From NCBI RefSeq assembly GCF_036492425.1, contig NZ_AP025296.1, positions 1 through 64,000 on the forward strand: a stretch of DNA of 64,000 nucleotides, written 5' to 3'. Below are positions 36,600-46,603 of this stretch, piece after piece. The notes under the pieces are model-generated. The model had not been told where the DNA came from and made no database searches. It worked only from the letters and a program-made list of their open reading frames with translations. The stretch is from Persicobacter psychrovividus. Its GTDB lineage: Bacteria; Bacteroidota; Bacteroidia; Cytophagales; Cyclobacteriaceae. A program made the position numbers and the translations under genes. Position 1 is the stretch's first letter, and each line of letters begins with the position of its first letter.

Positions 36600-38996
36600 A
36601 TGCTTATAAGGGTACTTTCATTATTCCTTTTGCTGATGAGCGGCACTGCAATGGCACAGCAATCTACCCTATCGGGTAATATCACCGACCAGCACCAGGA
36701 GGCGCTTATTGGAGTGAATGTATTGATCAAAGGAGCCCTCAAGGGTACGCAAACTGATGCGCAGGGGCACTTTGAGCTTGATCAGCTGAAGGCGGGGCGC
36801 TACACGCTCACCATTTCATATGTTGGCTATAAGGCACAGGAAATTACAGTGGATCTTGGACAGGCAGAAAATCATCAGCTTGGAGCCATTGCCCTTTATG
36901 AGGGGAATGAGATTTTGAACAATGTTGTTATTCAGGGTGAGCGCACCAATGCATTTTCCCGGAGTAAGACTGCCTATGTTTCCAAATTGCCTTTGAAGGA
37001 CATGGAAAATACGCAAGTTTACAGTACTGTTACCAATGAGCTGTTAAAATCTCAGGTGGTAACAAACTTTGATGATGCCCTAAAAAATGCCACCGGCGTG
37101 GAACAACTCTGGGCATCTACCGGACGCGGTGGCGACGGTGCAGGCTACTATTCATTACGTGGTTTTTCTGTTCAGCCTCAATTGGTCAACGGACTGCCCG
37201 GCCTTACCAACGGGACCATCAACCCCGCCAATATTGAACGTATCGAAGTACTGAAAGGGCCATCGGCCACCCTGTTTGGCAATGCGGTAAGCTCGTATGG
37301 CGGACTGATTAATGTGGTTACGAAAAAGCCTTATGTAGGCACCGGAGGTTCGCTTTCCTACACCACGGGGAGCTTCGGTCTGAACCAGATTGTGGGCGAT
37401 TACAATACACCACTTGGAGAAAACGAGGATATTTATTTCCGCCTGAACACCGCCCATACCAGGCAGCAGAGCTTTCAGGATGCCGGATTCCAAAATTCCT
37501 TTTTTATTGCTCCAAGCCTTTCCTATAAAGTCAATAACCGACTTTCCTTCTCGTTCTACGGAGAAATTACCCAAGCTGAGCAAACGAACCCGATGATGTT
37601 GTTCCTGAACAGAAGTGTGGAATCTCATGCGAGCAATCTTGAAGAACTCAATTACAACCGTCAGCTTTCTTTTACCAGCAACGACCTTACCCTGGAAAAT
37701 CCTACTCAGAATTACCGGATGGAGATGAGCTATAAATTATCTGATGCCTGGCAATCACAAACGCTGCTTTCGGCCAGTGGTACGTCCACCAATGGTTACT
37801 ATTCCTATTTATGGGAAACCGGCGGTACGGGAGACAATGAATTTTCGAGGTTCATCAGTAAGCAAAATGCCCACACCCAAACCACCGACTTTCAGCAGAA
37901 TTTTACGGGAGATTTTAAAATCGGACAACTGAGAAACCGACTCGTGGTTGGTTTTGACTACTTCACCTCTACGCAAACCAGCAACAACAGTGGCTACATA
38001 TTTTATGGCGCCATTACCCCGGATGGCCTGCGCAACGACAGTGCCGATTTTCCGCTGTCGCAGGCAGGTGTTGATCAGGCACTGGCTGATCAGCCCATAG
38101 GACACCTCAAATCAAGACACAGCATCATGAGCTCCTATGTATCGAATGTCATCAATTTCACCCCTCGCCTATCGGCGATGGTAGGTTTGCGCCTTGACCA
38201 TTTCAATAATGAGGGCGACCTCAATAACACTGATGACCGCTACGAGCAAACCACCCTTTCCCCAAAGGTTGGAGTGATGTATCAGCCAATTATGCATAAG
38301 CTGTCGCTGTTTGCCAACTATCAAAATGGCTTCCAGAATATTGCCCCACAGCTGGTCGGTGATCCGGAATCCGGTCCTCAGCAAATCGTTGTTTACAAGC
38401 CAGAGCGCGCCAATCAGTTTGAATTTGGTGTGAAGTCCAATTTCCTTGAAGATCGTCTGAATGCCACGGTCAGCTATTATAACATTGAAGTTTCTGACCG
38501 CGTGATGATCGACCCTGAGAATCCTTTCAATAAAATTCAGGATGGGGCCGTTCGAAGCGAAGGCGTTGAGATTGAGGTCAATGCCAATCCGGTAAAAGGG
38601 CTGAATCTCCGTGCCGGTTTCAGTCATAATGAAAGCACCACCACACAAACCGATGACCCGCTGATTTTGGGACAGCGCCCATTGGAGGCCGGCCCGAAGA
38701 TGCTCTTTAATTTTTGGTCAAGCTACCAGTTCAGCCATGGACCTGTTCAGGGGCTTGGAGCAGGTTTCGGACTGAATGGCGCCAGCGAACGATACGTGAA
38801 AAACTATACCACCACCGGCGACTTTATTTTGCCAAGCTATATGGTGGCGAGTGCCTCGGTATATTTCCAGAAAGACAGCTACCGCATCAGTCTGAAAGTA
38901 AATAACCTTTTTGATGAGGAGTACTATAAAGGCTGGACCACGATAACGCCTCAGGCGCCTCGGGCTTTTCTGGCTAATTTCACCTATTCATTCTAA
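36600..38996 (+). CDS. TonB-dependent siderophore-type receptor
   Basis: An outer-membrane transporter, probably for ferric siderophores. The ATG at 36600 starts a signal peptide ending A-M-A-Q; the upstream in-frame TTG at 36558 overlaps the promoter and is rejected. The product is 798 residues. Domains: carboxypeptidase-D-regulatory-like sandwich (about 22-105), plug with R-G-F-S-V, I-E-R-I-E-V-L-K-G-P and G-G-L-I-N-V-V-T-K-K-P, and a beta-barrel ending N-L-F-D-E-E-Y-Y-K-G and A-N-F-T-Y-S-F. The plug motifs are those of FhuA/FoxA-type receptors rather than SusC. It lies 50 bases before a PepSY-TM gene, a common iron-uptake partner. Confidence 0.93.
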   Translation: MLIRVLSLFLLLMSGTAMAQQSTLSGNITDQHQEALIGVNVLIKGALKGTQTDAQGHFELDQLKAGRYTLTISYVGYKAQEITVDLGQAENHQLGAIALYEGNEILNNVVIQGERTNAFSRSKTAYVSKLPLKDMENTQVYSTVTNELLKSQVVTNFDDALKNATGVEQLWASTGRGGDGAGYYSLRGFSVQPQLVNGLPGLTNGTINPANIERIEVLKGPSATLFGNAVSSYGGLINVVTKKPYVGTGGSLSYTTGSFGLNQIVGDYNTPLGENEDIYFRLNTAHTRQQSFQDAGFQNSFFIAPSLSYKVNNRLSFSFYGEITQAEQTNPMMLFLNRSVESHASNLEELNYNRQLSFTSNDLTLENPTQNYRMEMSYKLSDAWQSQTLLSASGTSTNGYYSYLWETGGTGDNEFSRFISKQNAHTQTTDFQQNFTGDFKIGQLRNRLVVGFDYFTSTQTSNNSGYIFYGAITPDGLRNDSADFPLSQAGVDQALADQPIGHLKSRHSIMSSYVSNVINFTPRLSAMVGLRLDHFNNEGDLNNTDDRYEQTTLSPKVGVMYQPIMHKLSLFANYQNGFQNIAPQLVGDPESGPQQIVVYKPERANQFEFGVKSNFLEDRLNATVSYYNIEVSDRVMIDPENPFNKIQDGAVRSEGVEIEVNANPVKGLNLRAGFSHNESTTTQTDDPLILGQRPLEAGPKMLFNFWSSYQFSHGPVQGLGAGFGLNGASERYVKNYTTTGDFILPSYMVASASVYFQKDSYRISLKVNNLFDEEYYKGWTTITPQAPRAFLANFTYSF

Positions 38997-39046
38997 TTTT
39001 CCCTGTGGGCACGGCCATCGCTTTGCCCACTTTAACTTTTCGGTTT

Positions 39047-40201
39047 ATGCGCATAAAAAAGAAGGTTTTACAACTCCACAAACTACTCGGACTGCTTACG
39101 GGTCTGGTGGTTTTTATCGTTTCGGTAACGGGCTGCTGTTGGGTGTTTAAGTCGGAAATTCAGCAACTTACCCAAACAGCGATTCACATTCCGGTGGAAA
39201 GTTCCCCTTTGCTTACCCCTACACAAATCGAAAAAATTGCCCATAAAAAATACCCCAATAGGTTGATTCACGGTGTAATTTATGGTCAGGCCGATGAACC
39301 CATCACGCTGGTTTATTATGAGTTTGAGCCTGAATTTTATCATAGCTTATATATTCACCCCTACACCGGAGAAATTCTGGCGGAGGAGAATCACCTTGGC
39401 GGATTTTTTGGCACTGTACTGCGGGGGCATGTGCGCTTGTGGCTTCCCAAAGCCATTGGTGAACCGCTGGTGAGGTGGTCTATTCTCATTTTTGTAGTGA
39501 TGCTTTTTTCGGGCATCATTTTGTGGTGGCCAAAAAAGAAAAAGCACCTGAACCAACGGCTTAAATTTAAATGGAAGCCATCTACTGGCTGGAAAAGGAA
39601 AAATTTCGACCTGCATGCCATTCTCGGGTTTTACATTTGCGGCCTTGCCCTGATCCTCTCTTTTACGGGGCTGGTGATGTCTTTTGAATGGATTCAGAAA
39701 GGGGTGTATTTCGGCTTGGGCGGAACAAAAAATCCAACTTATGAAATCCCACAACAGCTGTCGGAAGCCATTCCCGCGGACCGCCCAGCGATCGATCGAC
39801 TTCTCGGAATGATGCAAAAAGAATATCCCCAAGGGGAAAAAATCGAAATCCATTATCCGTATACCGACAAGGATTGTATTCTTGTAGAGGTGGTCCGGAC
39901 GGAAGGGGTAATTTACAATGCTGACTACCGCTATTTTGATCAGCGTACGCTTGAAGAAGTTAAAGGTAACACGATTTACGATGCCTATAAAAATGCCCAC
40001 TTGGCCGATAAAGTGCTCCGGATGAACTATGACATTCATGTTGGGGCTATTGGTGGCATTGCAGGAAAAATCATTGCATTTTTTGTGAGCTTACTCACAG
40101 CCACCCTACCCCTGAGTGGTTTTATGCTTTGGTATGGCCGACGCCATAAAAAGAGTCGCAAGAAATCATCCAAGGAAAAAAAAGCCCTTGAATTAAAATA
40201 A
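39047..40201 (+). CDS. PepSY-associated TM-helix protein (iron-uptake partner)
   Basis: A 384-residue inner-membrane protein with four main hydrophobic segments (about residues 12-34, 150-168, 192-212 and 344-366) and large periplasmic PepSY-like loops. The start at 39047 (M-R-I-K-K-K) is preferred to 39005 because it gives the normal short basic N-terminus before the first helix (V-L-Q-L-H-K-L-L-G). Proteins of this family are usually beside TonB-dependent siderophore receptors and some reduce ferric siderophores. That role is inferred here from the receptor encoded 50 bases upstream. Confidence 0.9.
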   Translation: MRIKKKVLQLHKLLGLLTGLVVFIVSVTGCCWVFKSEIQQLTQTAIHIPVESSPLLTPTQIEKIAHKKYPNRLIHGVIYGQADEPITLVYYEFEPEFYHSLYIHPYTGEILAEENHLGGFFGTVLRGHVRLWLPKAIGEPLVRWSILIFVVMLFSGIILWWPKKKKHLNQRLKFKWKPSTGWKRKNFDLHAILGFYICGLALILSFTGLVMSFEWIQKGVYFGLGGTKNPTYEIPQQLSEAIPADRPAIDRLLGMMQKEYPQGEKIEIHYPYTDKDCILVEVVRTEGVIYNADYRYFDQRTLEEVKGNTIYDAYKNAHLADKVLRMNYDIHVGAIGGIAGKIIAFFVSLLTATLPLSGFMLWYGRRHKKSRKKSSKEKKALELK

Positions 40202-40207
40202 TACAAT

Positions 40208-40251
40208 AAGCGATTGATCAATTTTAGGTGCACTAAGTTGATCAATCGCTT
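40208..40251 (+). terminator. Rho-independent terminator (possibly bidirectional)
   Basis: Perfect 14-bp stem aagcgattgatcaa (40208-40221) with ttgatcaatcgctt (40238-40251), followed by a T run on the plus strand. It separates the convergent PepSY and SusD genes and may end both transcripts. Confidence 0.93.
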
Positions 40252-40270
40252 TTTTGTTTTAGTCAGTGTC

Positions 40271-41719
40271 TTAATTATTCCACCAGATTGTCGCATTGAT
40301 GTCGTCCACGCCGTTCATTGTCCGATCGATGGCATTTCGCATATTTTCATGATTCGACATGGCCTCAAAAGATGGGTACATGAATCGTTTTGCAGGATAG
40401 TCACCATTGTTCACCTGTGCCGTATGGTCGAGTTTCAGGGCAGGGAATCCCGTTCTCTGGTAATCGAACCAGCATTCAAAAGGATTGGCAAACTGCGCAA
40501 TATATTTTTGAGTGAGCACCTGTTCCAGTTCACCGGAAAAGGCGACCTCCGCCTGTGCCAAATAGGCTTCAGGGGTTAGCCCACTTCCGCCATAGTTATT
40601 CCAAAATGCTATGGAAGAGGTTACCGCCCGGTTATAGTGGATTTCCGCCTCCCCATTAATCCAGTTTTTCAGTACCGCCTCCGCAAGCAGAAATTCCTGT
40701 TCAGCATAACTCATAAAAGTTGCGTTGGCATAGGCGCCGTTATCCAAAAAACTTTGGTTCAGGGTGGCGTAACGGTGATTTTGAGGGTCGGCATCGAATT
40801 GCGCAATGGTATATCCTATGGGGCAGCCAACCCATTCCGTTTCGCCCTGCGGACGTTCATAGTATGCTGAACGGCGGGGATCATTCAGCCCATTCATCAT
40901 TTCCGCCATGGTAACGGATAATCTCCTGAGGTTAAAATCCGTTTCCCGCCAGAGAAATACAGGGGAAAGGTCCGGCGCGACGCCCGAAAAAGTATACATG
41001 GCATTGGTGGTGAGCAAGGGACGCTGAGCGACCTCCGCAAATTGACTGATTTTGGAAGGGTCTTTGGTGATCATGCGTGCAAGAAGGCGCAACTGCAGGG
41101 CATTGCCAAAGCCTTGCCATGCTTCTACGTCGCCATCAAAGATAAAATCACCACCGCTAATCATCCCTGTTTCATCTGCCATAAACAACTGGTCTGCACG
41201 GTTCAGCTTCACTAAAAGGGAGTCATAAATAACCGCCTGAGGATCATAAGCAGGGCGAAGCAAATTTTCATCGAGCCGCCATGCCTGACGGTAAGGCACA
41301 TCGCCAAAAGCATCTGTGGCCAGACTCATCAGATAGGCCTCCATCACCAGGGAAGCCCCTTCATATGCTTTCTGTTCCAAAGCATGGGCTTTTTGATTCA
41401 TGTCCCGCACATTGGTCATGTTCAGGTAGATCATGTCCCAAAGTTCTTCGCCCGTATCCGGCGACCAGTTGAAATTTTCAAAGGAACGCTGCCCACCAAT
41501 TTTACCGGAGGAATACTGCACCACATCGGTCATAATGTCCATATTTCGATCGGCGAGGGTTCTTCCTGCCTCAAAAATAACATTTCCCAGAAGGGCGCCG
41601 GGGCTTACCGCCGTAGGGTCGTTTTTATCGGTATTGATTTCTTTGAACTGATCAATACAAGCGCTTAATCCCAAAACAAGGGTTACGCCAGCAGCAAAGG
41701 ATTTATATTTTTTAAACAT
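40271..41719 (-). CDS. SusD/RagB-family lipoprotein (second copy)
   Basis: A 482-residue outer-membrane lipoprotein with signal ending L-S-A-C, followed by I-D-Q-F-K-E-I-N-T-D-K-N-D-P, the N-terminal pattern of the SusD-like group in PF12771 rather than that of the first copy. Start may be 41719 or the ATG two codons upstream at 41725. It should be the lid and binding subunit of the SusC encoded 141 bases upstream. No enzyme gene follows, so the substrate cannot be inferred from context. Confidence 0.93.
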   Translation of the reverse strand: MFKKYKSFAAGVTLVLGLSACIDQFKEINTDKNDPTAVSPGALLGNVIFEAGRTLADRNMDIMTDVVQYSSGKIGGQRSFENFNWSPDTGEELWDMIYLNMTNVRDMNQKAHALEQKAYEGASLVMEAYLMSLATDAFGDVPYRQAWRLDENLLRPAYDPQAVIYDSLLVKLNRADQLFMADETGMISGGDFIFDGDVEAWQGFGNALQLRLLARMITKDPSKISQFAEVAQRPLLTTNAMYTFSGVAPDLSPVFLWRETDFNLRRLSVTMAEMMNGLNDPRRSAYYERPQGETEWVGCPIGYTIAQFDADPQNHRYATLNQSFLDNGAYANATFMSYAEQEFLLAEAVLKNWINGEAEIHYNRAVTSSIAFWNNYGGSGLTPEAYLAQAEVAFSGELEQVLTQKYIAQFANPFECWFDYQRTGFPALKLDHTAQVNNGDYPAKRFMYPSFEAMSNHENMRNAIDRTMNGVDDINATIWWNN

Positions 41720-41860
41720 GATCATGATTTTTTAGGAAGAGGAACGGACCCAAATGTATAAGCAAGGCATTGAACGCCATTGTTGGAGACGGCTTGGCGA
41801 TAAGGAAAACCTGACCTGCCAATGGGCTTCATGCACTGGGCTCATTTCCTCCATAAAGAT

Positions 41861-44800
41861 TTAGAAAGTCATATTGATATTGAAGCCAAAGTTGCGGGTG
41901 GAAGGCAGCTGCCCCACCTCAAAACCCGGAATGGTATAACCGGCATTCATGGTCATATTTTCGGGATCGATATAAGGTGTTTTTGACCACATCCACAGGT
42001 TGCGCCCAACGGCTGATACCCGCAGCGATTGCAGGCCTACTTTGGAGATCATCTGCTGAGGAAAAGAGTAGCCGATGGAGAGTTCCCGAAGCTTCACAAA
42101 AGTGGCATCAAAGGTATTGGCCTCCATATTGTTTCGGGCAAATTTCTCTGTATAATAGGTTTGCGCATCTACCTCATGTTCAAAAGTATGGAAATTCCCT
42201 TCGCTGTCGCGGTACACCCCATCGGTGATCAACACGCCTCCATTACGGCCCGGCAATGTTTCTTCCGCCAGGCCTGAAGCGTAGATATTGGAGTGGAAGT
42301 ACGAATAAATACTTCCTCCTTTTCGGACATCAAAGAGGGCGCTCAAATGCCAGTTTTTATAAGAGAATTCATTACGAAGCCCCATCGTCCAGTCAGGATT
42401 ATAATTCCCCCAAATTTCAGCTTCGTCTTTTCTCAGGGCCTGTCCGGCTTCATTATAAATGATCATGCCATGGTAGGGACTCGAAGGATCCTGCACCCGC
42501 TGATAGCCATAGCCCGAAAGGGCGCCCATTCTTTCGCCCACTTCAGCAATGACGGTCTGGGTTCCCGGCGAGGAACCTCCATCCGTAGGCCGTGCAATCA
42601 CATAGGCATCAATGTCCTGGGCAAGCGACTTGATCTCATTGAAATTTCGGGTAAAGTTTCCACTGAAATTCCACTTGAAATTTTCCCTTTCAATCAAAAG
42701 GGCATTCCAGGCAATTTCAATTCCCCGATTCTGAATATGACCAGCATTTAAAAGCGTTTCGGTATATCCGGTAGTGGTGGAAACCGGCGCCACGAGAATC
42801 TGATCCCTTGAATCCATATGATAATAGGTCAGGTCCATGGTCAGGCGGCTGTCGAAAAAATGGGCATCCAAGCCCAACTCAAAGGAGGTGGTCATTTCCG
42901 GTTTCAAATTCGCATTGGGGTTCAGGTTGGGGTTCGTGTTGGTCCCAGGCAATGCACCAGATACATAGGTGGCATAAGTCATATAGGGGTCGGTATCGTT
43001 CCCCACCATGGCAAAGCCTCCTCTAATCTTGGTATAATTCAAAAATTTAGGCATCTCAATCAACTCCGATAATATCAGGGAAGTGGACACCGAAGGGTAA
43101 AAGAAGGAGAATTTATTCTGATTTCCATTCTCCGCAAAAGGATTCACCAGTGTGGAAGACCAGTCGTTTCGGGCGGTAACATCTACAAACCAAACATCTT
43201 TAAAAGCCATTTGGGCCGTTCCATAAATGCCCATTATAGCCCGTTCAGTATTCAGTTGGCTTACTGTAGGGTTGCCCTTAAAGTTATTGATAGAATACAC
43301 TCCTGGGGTGGTCAGACCTACTCCATGGGTCATGGAGTTGGTTCTTTTCTGACGCATCATGTTCATTCCACCAACAAAAGTACCCTTCCAGTTGGGGCCA
43401 ATCTCCTCCTTATAAGTGGTAATCCAGTCGAAATTATTTTCCTGATAGCCATATTTCTCCTCCCGGTACATTCCTTCCAGATTTCGGGTTGAAGAAAAAG
43501 CCTCACGGCTTGTACGGTGTTCATTATAGTAATCTGTTCCTCCGCGCAGCATGGTGGCTACTTTCTCGGAAATTTCATAATTTAGATTGAAGTTGGCGAT
43601 CAGTCGATTTTTGTCGAGGGTATTTTTAAACTCATTGGCCACAAAATATGGGTTGTTACCCCCATTGGTGCCATCTTCCATAAAACGGGCGGAATACTGC
43701 TGATTGTGCTCCATGCCGGGCATCCAGTAATTTTTTCCCCAACTGACATCCGCATTCAGAGGAGTGAAACCGTTGCGGTCATAAAAGTTGTACATCACCG
43801 CCCCCGCACCATGTCCGACCGAAGTGATATTATCCGAACCAGAATGAATATAGTTCACCGTGGTGTTCAGGCTCAGTTTATTGGTCAGCTGATTTTTTGC
43901 AGCATAATTGATGCTGTTACGCTTCAGCTCATTGGAAGGGGTAATCCCTGTTTTATAGGTGTTGGTATACGATAGTCGATAGGTGTCTTGTCCGTTACCT
44001 CCAGAAATCGCCACATTGTTGGTGGCCGAAACCCCTGTTTCAAAAAAATCCTCGATCATCGTGTGCCCTCGGGAAATATTCGGCATCATCTCCACGCCCT
44101 GCGCTCCATAAACCGGACGAACCGTGCCATCCATTCGGTCTCCCCAGTGGCCGGTGAGCTTGCCTTCTGCCGGTCCGTACTGACCCTGAAACCGCGGCTT
44201 CATCAATAATGTCTCGAAAGTAATATTGCTGTTGATCTCCACCTGAAAGCGATCCTGTCCTTTTTTCGTGGTAATCATGATCACGCCATTGGCAGCACGA
44301 GAACCGTACAGCGCTGCGGCATTGGCACCTTTGAGCACCGTAATGTCCTCAATATCGTCGGAGGAAAGTTCTGAAGCACCATTGCCAAAATCTACGGGTA
44401 AATTTCCTGCGTTGGCCGCAAAATCTCCAGAGCCTTCGGTATTGTTTGATATCGGCACGCCATCAATGACGAACAAAGGGCCATTGGCTGAAAGGTTGAG
44501 GGAGGATTCCCCGCGCAGGGTGATTCGCGACGAACCGGCCACGCCGCCAGTAGAGCCGACCACCTGCAAACCTGCGACCTTGCCGGCCAGAGAGTTGGTG
44601 AAGTTGGTGGATTTTGTTTCTGCCAAATCGGCTGTCGGGACGATGGAAGCCGCATAGCCGAGCGACTTTTCTGTCCGCTTGATGCCAAGCGCTGTTACCA
44701 CTACACCCGACAATTCCATGGAGACTTCCTTCAGGGCGATATCCATGGCTGTTTGTGTCCCGACAATAATTCGTTCCGTCTCATAACCAATAAAAGAGAC

Positions 44801-45109
44801 AACCAAAGTGGCCGAGGCTTCAGCTTCAAGCTCGAAATTGCCTTCAATATCTGTAAAAGTTCCTGCCTGTGCGCCTTCAATGGCCAAGGTAACCCCTATG
44901 ATGGGCTCCCCGGTGGTGGCATCAATTACACGCCCTTTTACGGTGTGGCTCTGTGCGGCCACCGTATAACTATTTGCTGTTCGCTCAGGTGATGCTTCCT
45001 CTGCCACGGCGGATCCAAAGTTGAACATCCCCATCATGATGGACGCTGCAGTGCAGTGGATTAGCTTTCTTTTTGAAAACTGCAAAGGGTAAAAGTTTTG
45101 CAAACTCAT
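41861..45109 (-). CDS. SusC/RagA-family TonB-dependent transporter (second copy)
   Basis: A 1082-residue outer-membrane transporter. The N-terminus is long (basic residues at 13-15, hydrophobic to about 36, ending A-V-A-E-E), followed by a Ser/Thr-rich linker, a carboxypeptidase-D-regulatory-like domain at about 57-135 (V-K-G-R-V-I-D...G-N-F-E-L), plug with A-A-A-L-Y-G-S-R-A-A-N-G-V, and a barrel ending I-N-M-T-F. It pairs with the SusD gene downstream. The pair stands alone without glycosidases, peptidases or regulator. A hairpin lies 65 nt upstream (45175-45205). Confidence 0.95.
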   Translation of the reverse strand: MSLQNFYPLQFSKRKLIHCTAASIMMGMFNFGSAVAEEASPERTANSYTVAAQSHTVKGRVIDATTGEPIIGVTLAIEGAQAGTFTDIEGNFELEAEASATLVVSFIGYETERIIVGTQTAMDIALKEVSMELSGVVVTALGIKRTEKSLGYAASIVPTADLAETKSTNFTNSLAGKVAGLQVVGSTGGVAGSSRITLRGESSLNLSANGPLFVIDGVPISNNTEGSGDFAANAGNLPVDFGNGASELSSDDIEDITVLKGANAAALYGSRAANGVIMITTKKGQDRFQVEINSNITFETLLMKPRFQGQYGPAEGKLTGHWGDRMDGTVRPVYGAQGVEMMPNISRGHTMIEDFFETGVSATNNVAISGGNGQDTYRLSYTNTYKTGITPSNELKRNSINYAAKNQLTNKLSLNTTVNYIHSGSDNITSVGHGAGAVMYNFYDRNGFTPLNADVSWGKNYWMPGMEHNQQYSARFMEDGTNGGNNPYFVANEFKNTLDKNRLIANFNLNYEISEKVATMLRGGTDYYNEHRTSREAFSSTRNLEGMYREEKYGYQENNFDWITTYKEEIGPNWKGTFVGGMNMMRQKRTNSMTHGVGLTTPGVYSINNFKGNPTVSQLNTERAIMGIYGTAQMAFKDVWFVDVTARNDWSSTLVNPFAENGNQNKFSFFYPSVSTSLILSELIEMPKFLNYTKIRGGFAMVGNDTDPYMTYATYVSGALPGTNTNPNLNPNANLKPEMTTSFELGLDAHFFDSRLTMDLTYYHMDSRDQILVAPVSTTTGYTETLLNAGHIQNRGIEIAWNALLIERENFKWNFSGNFTRNFNEIKSLAQDIDAYVIARPTDGGSSPGTQTVIAEVGERMGALSGYGYQRVQDPSSPYHGMIIYNEAGQALRKDEAEIWGNYNPDWTMGLRNEFSYKNWHLSALFDVRKGGSIYSYFHSNIYASGLAEETLPGRNGGVLITDGVYRDSEGNFHTFEHEVDAQTYYTEKFARNNMEANTFDATFVKLRELSIGYSFPQQMISKVGLQSLRVSAVGRNLWMWSKTPYIDPENMTMNAGYTIPGFEVGQLPSTRNFGFNINMTF

Positions 45110-45174
45110 CTCAATAATTTAGAATAAATGCTGGCGAAATACGCCTTTAAAATATTGTGTTTATCATCATCCAA

Positions 45175-45205
45175 AAGTGAGTATTTCGCGATATTTTACT
45201 CACTT
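45175..45205. promoter_or_regulatory. Inverted repeat upstream of the second SusC gene
   Basis: aagtgagta (45175-45183) and tactcactt (45197-45205) form a 9-bp perfect stem with a 13-base centre. On the plus strand a T run follows (attttttttt), but no plus-strand gene precedes it. It is more likely an operator or a leader hairpin for the SusC gene that starts at 45109. Confidence 0.55.
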
Positions 45206-45846
45206 ATTTTTTTTGATGACACAATATTACCGCATTTAAAAAGTAAATAAGGCGAAGAATACCTTATCAAATTATCAACCTTAAATTAGGTCTGTTCGCC
45301 ATTCAAATTAAAAAGATTAGACCTGCTGTGGTTTCCCATTACATAAAAAGGACAAGGTTAAATATCCAACGGAATTTGTTTAGAAAATCATTCATTTTCT
45401 AATTCATGCTGAAGTTTACCCTTATTGATGTTACGCCTACTTTACCAAAAACTAAAACTGTTAATGATTTATTGAAGATTAACCTGTGATTGAGATGCCT
45501 AAATCAGGCCTGTAATTAAGATCACCACTTTGCGCATGTTGAATATCGTCACACCTAAACTGTTGATATCGTATGGAGTCTAAACCTGTCAAAACGCTCA
45601 TCTAAAATGTTCATTGGTGCATGTGATAAGTCGAGGGATTACGATCAGGCGATTCCGTCCTGGAATAGCAAAACGTAGCATGGCACATCACAAAAAGGCC
45701 TCGCTACATGGGCAAGGTGGATGGAAGTTCCATCAATATCAAATTGATATAATTATTCCAATATGTGCTGCAACAAAAATTGTTGAACATAGATTTAACA
45801 AGTATCACCATTTCAATATTTATTAAACCTATCAGATTGATTCAAC
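45206..45846. other. Divergent intergenic region with two AT-rich palindromes
   Basis: Holds the upstream regions of SusC (-) and the barrel protein (+). Palindromes atatcaaattgatat (45736-45750) and caacaaaaattgttg (45771-45785) have centres 35 bases apart and lie within 111 bases of the plus-strand start codon, so they could be operators. A 70-codon frame at 45614-45826 is judged a chance frame. No -7/-33 pair was recognised. Confidence 0.45.
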
Positions 45847-46422
45847 ATGAATAAATTACACTTGACACTACTTGTTATGCTGATTTTTGCAGGAGTTCTG
45901 AAGGCACAGGATCAGGGCACAAAGGGCATATCAGTAGGAGCGGGATTTTATACCACCAATGAAATACTGAATACTTTTGAGGACATTGCCAACGGGGCTT
46001 CCTTTGGCAATGTATCTGCCGGGCCGGCGATCAGTATCACTTACAAAGTGGCGATTAAAGACCGGTGGTTTGTATATGCTGATGCGGCCTACCAGTCAAT
46101 TTCTGAGGATATTTTCCTGAATGGCAACAAGGAAGGTGATGTGAGTCACCGATTTTTCACCGTGGGGTTTGGCACCGAATACCATTACGTCAGTGGCGAC
46201 CTGATACAGGCTTACAGTGGAGTCAGTATTGCCTATACTTCCCAAACCCACGACTATACCCTGCCACCAAATTCTGTGGTATCGGAGAGCAGTAACGATA
46301 ATTATGTCGGATTTCAGGTGAATGCATTGGGCATACGCGTGGGTAGAAAGTTGGCAGGTTTCCTTGAACTTGGATTTGGATACCGAGGGGTGGCGAACGT
46401 CGGCTTATCCTATCAGTTCTAA
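45847..46422 (+). CDS. Small outer-membrane beta-barrel protein
   Basis: A 191-residue protein with a signal peptide ending L-K-A-Q. The rest alternates hydrophobic and polar residues in strand-length stretches and ends in F (G-L-S-Y-Q-F), a typical outer-membrane insertion signal. This fits an eight-stranded OmpW/OmpA-like or OMP_b-brl barrel. Function is unknown. It is a single-gene unit with its own terminator. Confidence 0.8.
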   Translation: MNKLHLTLLVMLIFAGVLKAQDQGTKGISVGAGFYTTNEILNTFEDIANGASFGNVSAGPAISITYKVAIKDRWFVYADAAYQSISEDIFLNGNKEGDVSHRFFTVGFGTEYHYVSGDLIQAYSGVSIAYTSQTHDYTLPPNSVVSESSNDNYVGFQVNALGIRVGRKLAGFLELGFGYRGVANVGLSYQF

Positions 46423-46447
46423 AAAGATACCATTGTATATTTAAAGG

Positions 46448-46485
46448 AAGATCCATCAGTGTATTTGACTGATGGATCTTTTTTT
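46448..46485 (+). terminator. Rho-independent terminator
   Basis: Thirteen-base arms aagatccatcagt (46448-46460) and actgatggatctt (46468-46480) followed by a T run to 46485. It lies 25 bases after the barrel gene. Confidence 0.92.
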
Positions 46486-46603
46486 CGCCTTCAATGAGGC
46501 AGCAAAAGAGAGGTGCACCGTGGTGTGTTTTTCCTACAACAAACTTGAATCACAACTTACAATAAAGGCAATGCTCTCTCCCATTTTGCGCCTACATCAC
46601 CTG

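Noticed and set aside
45614-45826. 70-codon plus-strand frame before the barrel gene
   Set aside because: Overlaps the palindromes and AT-rich control region; no signal or family feature.
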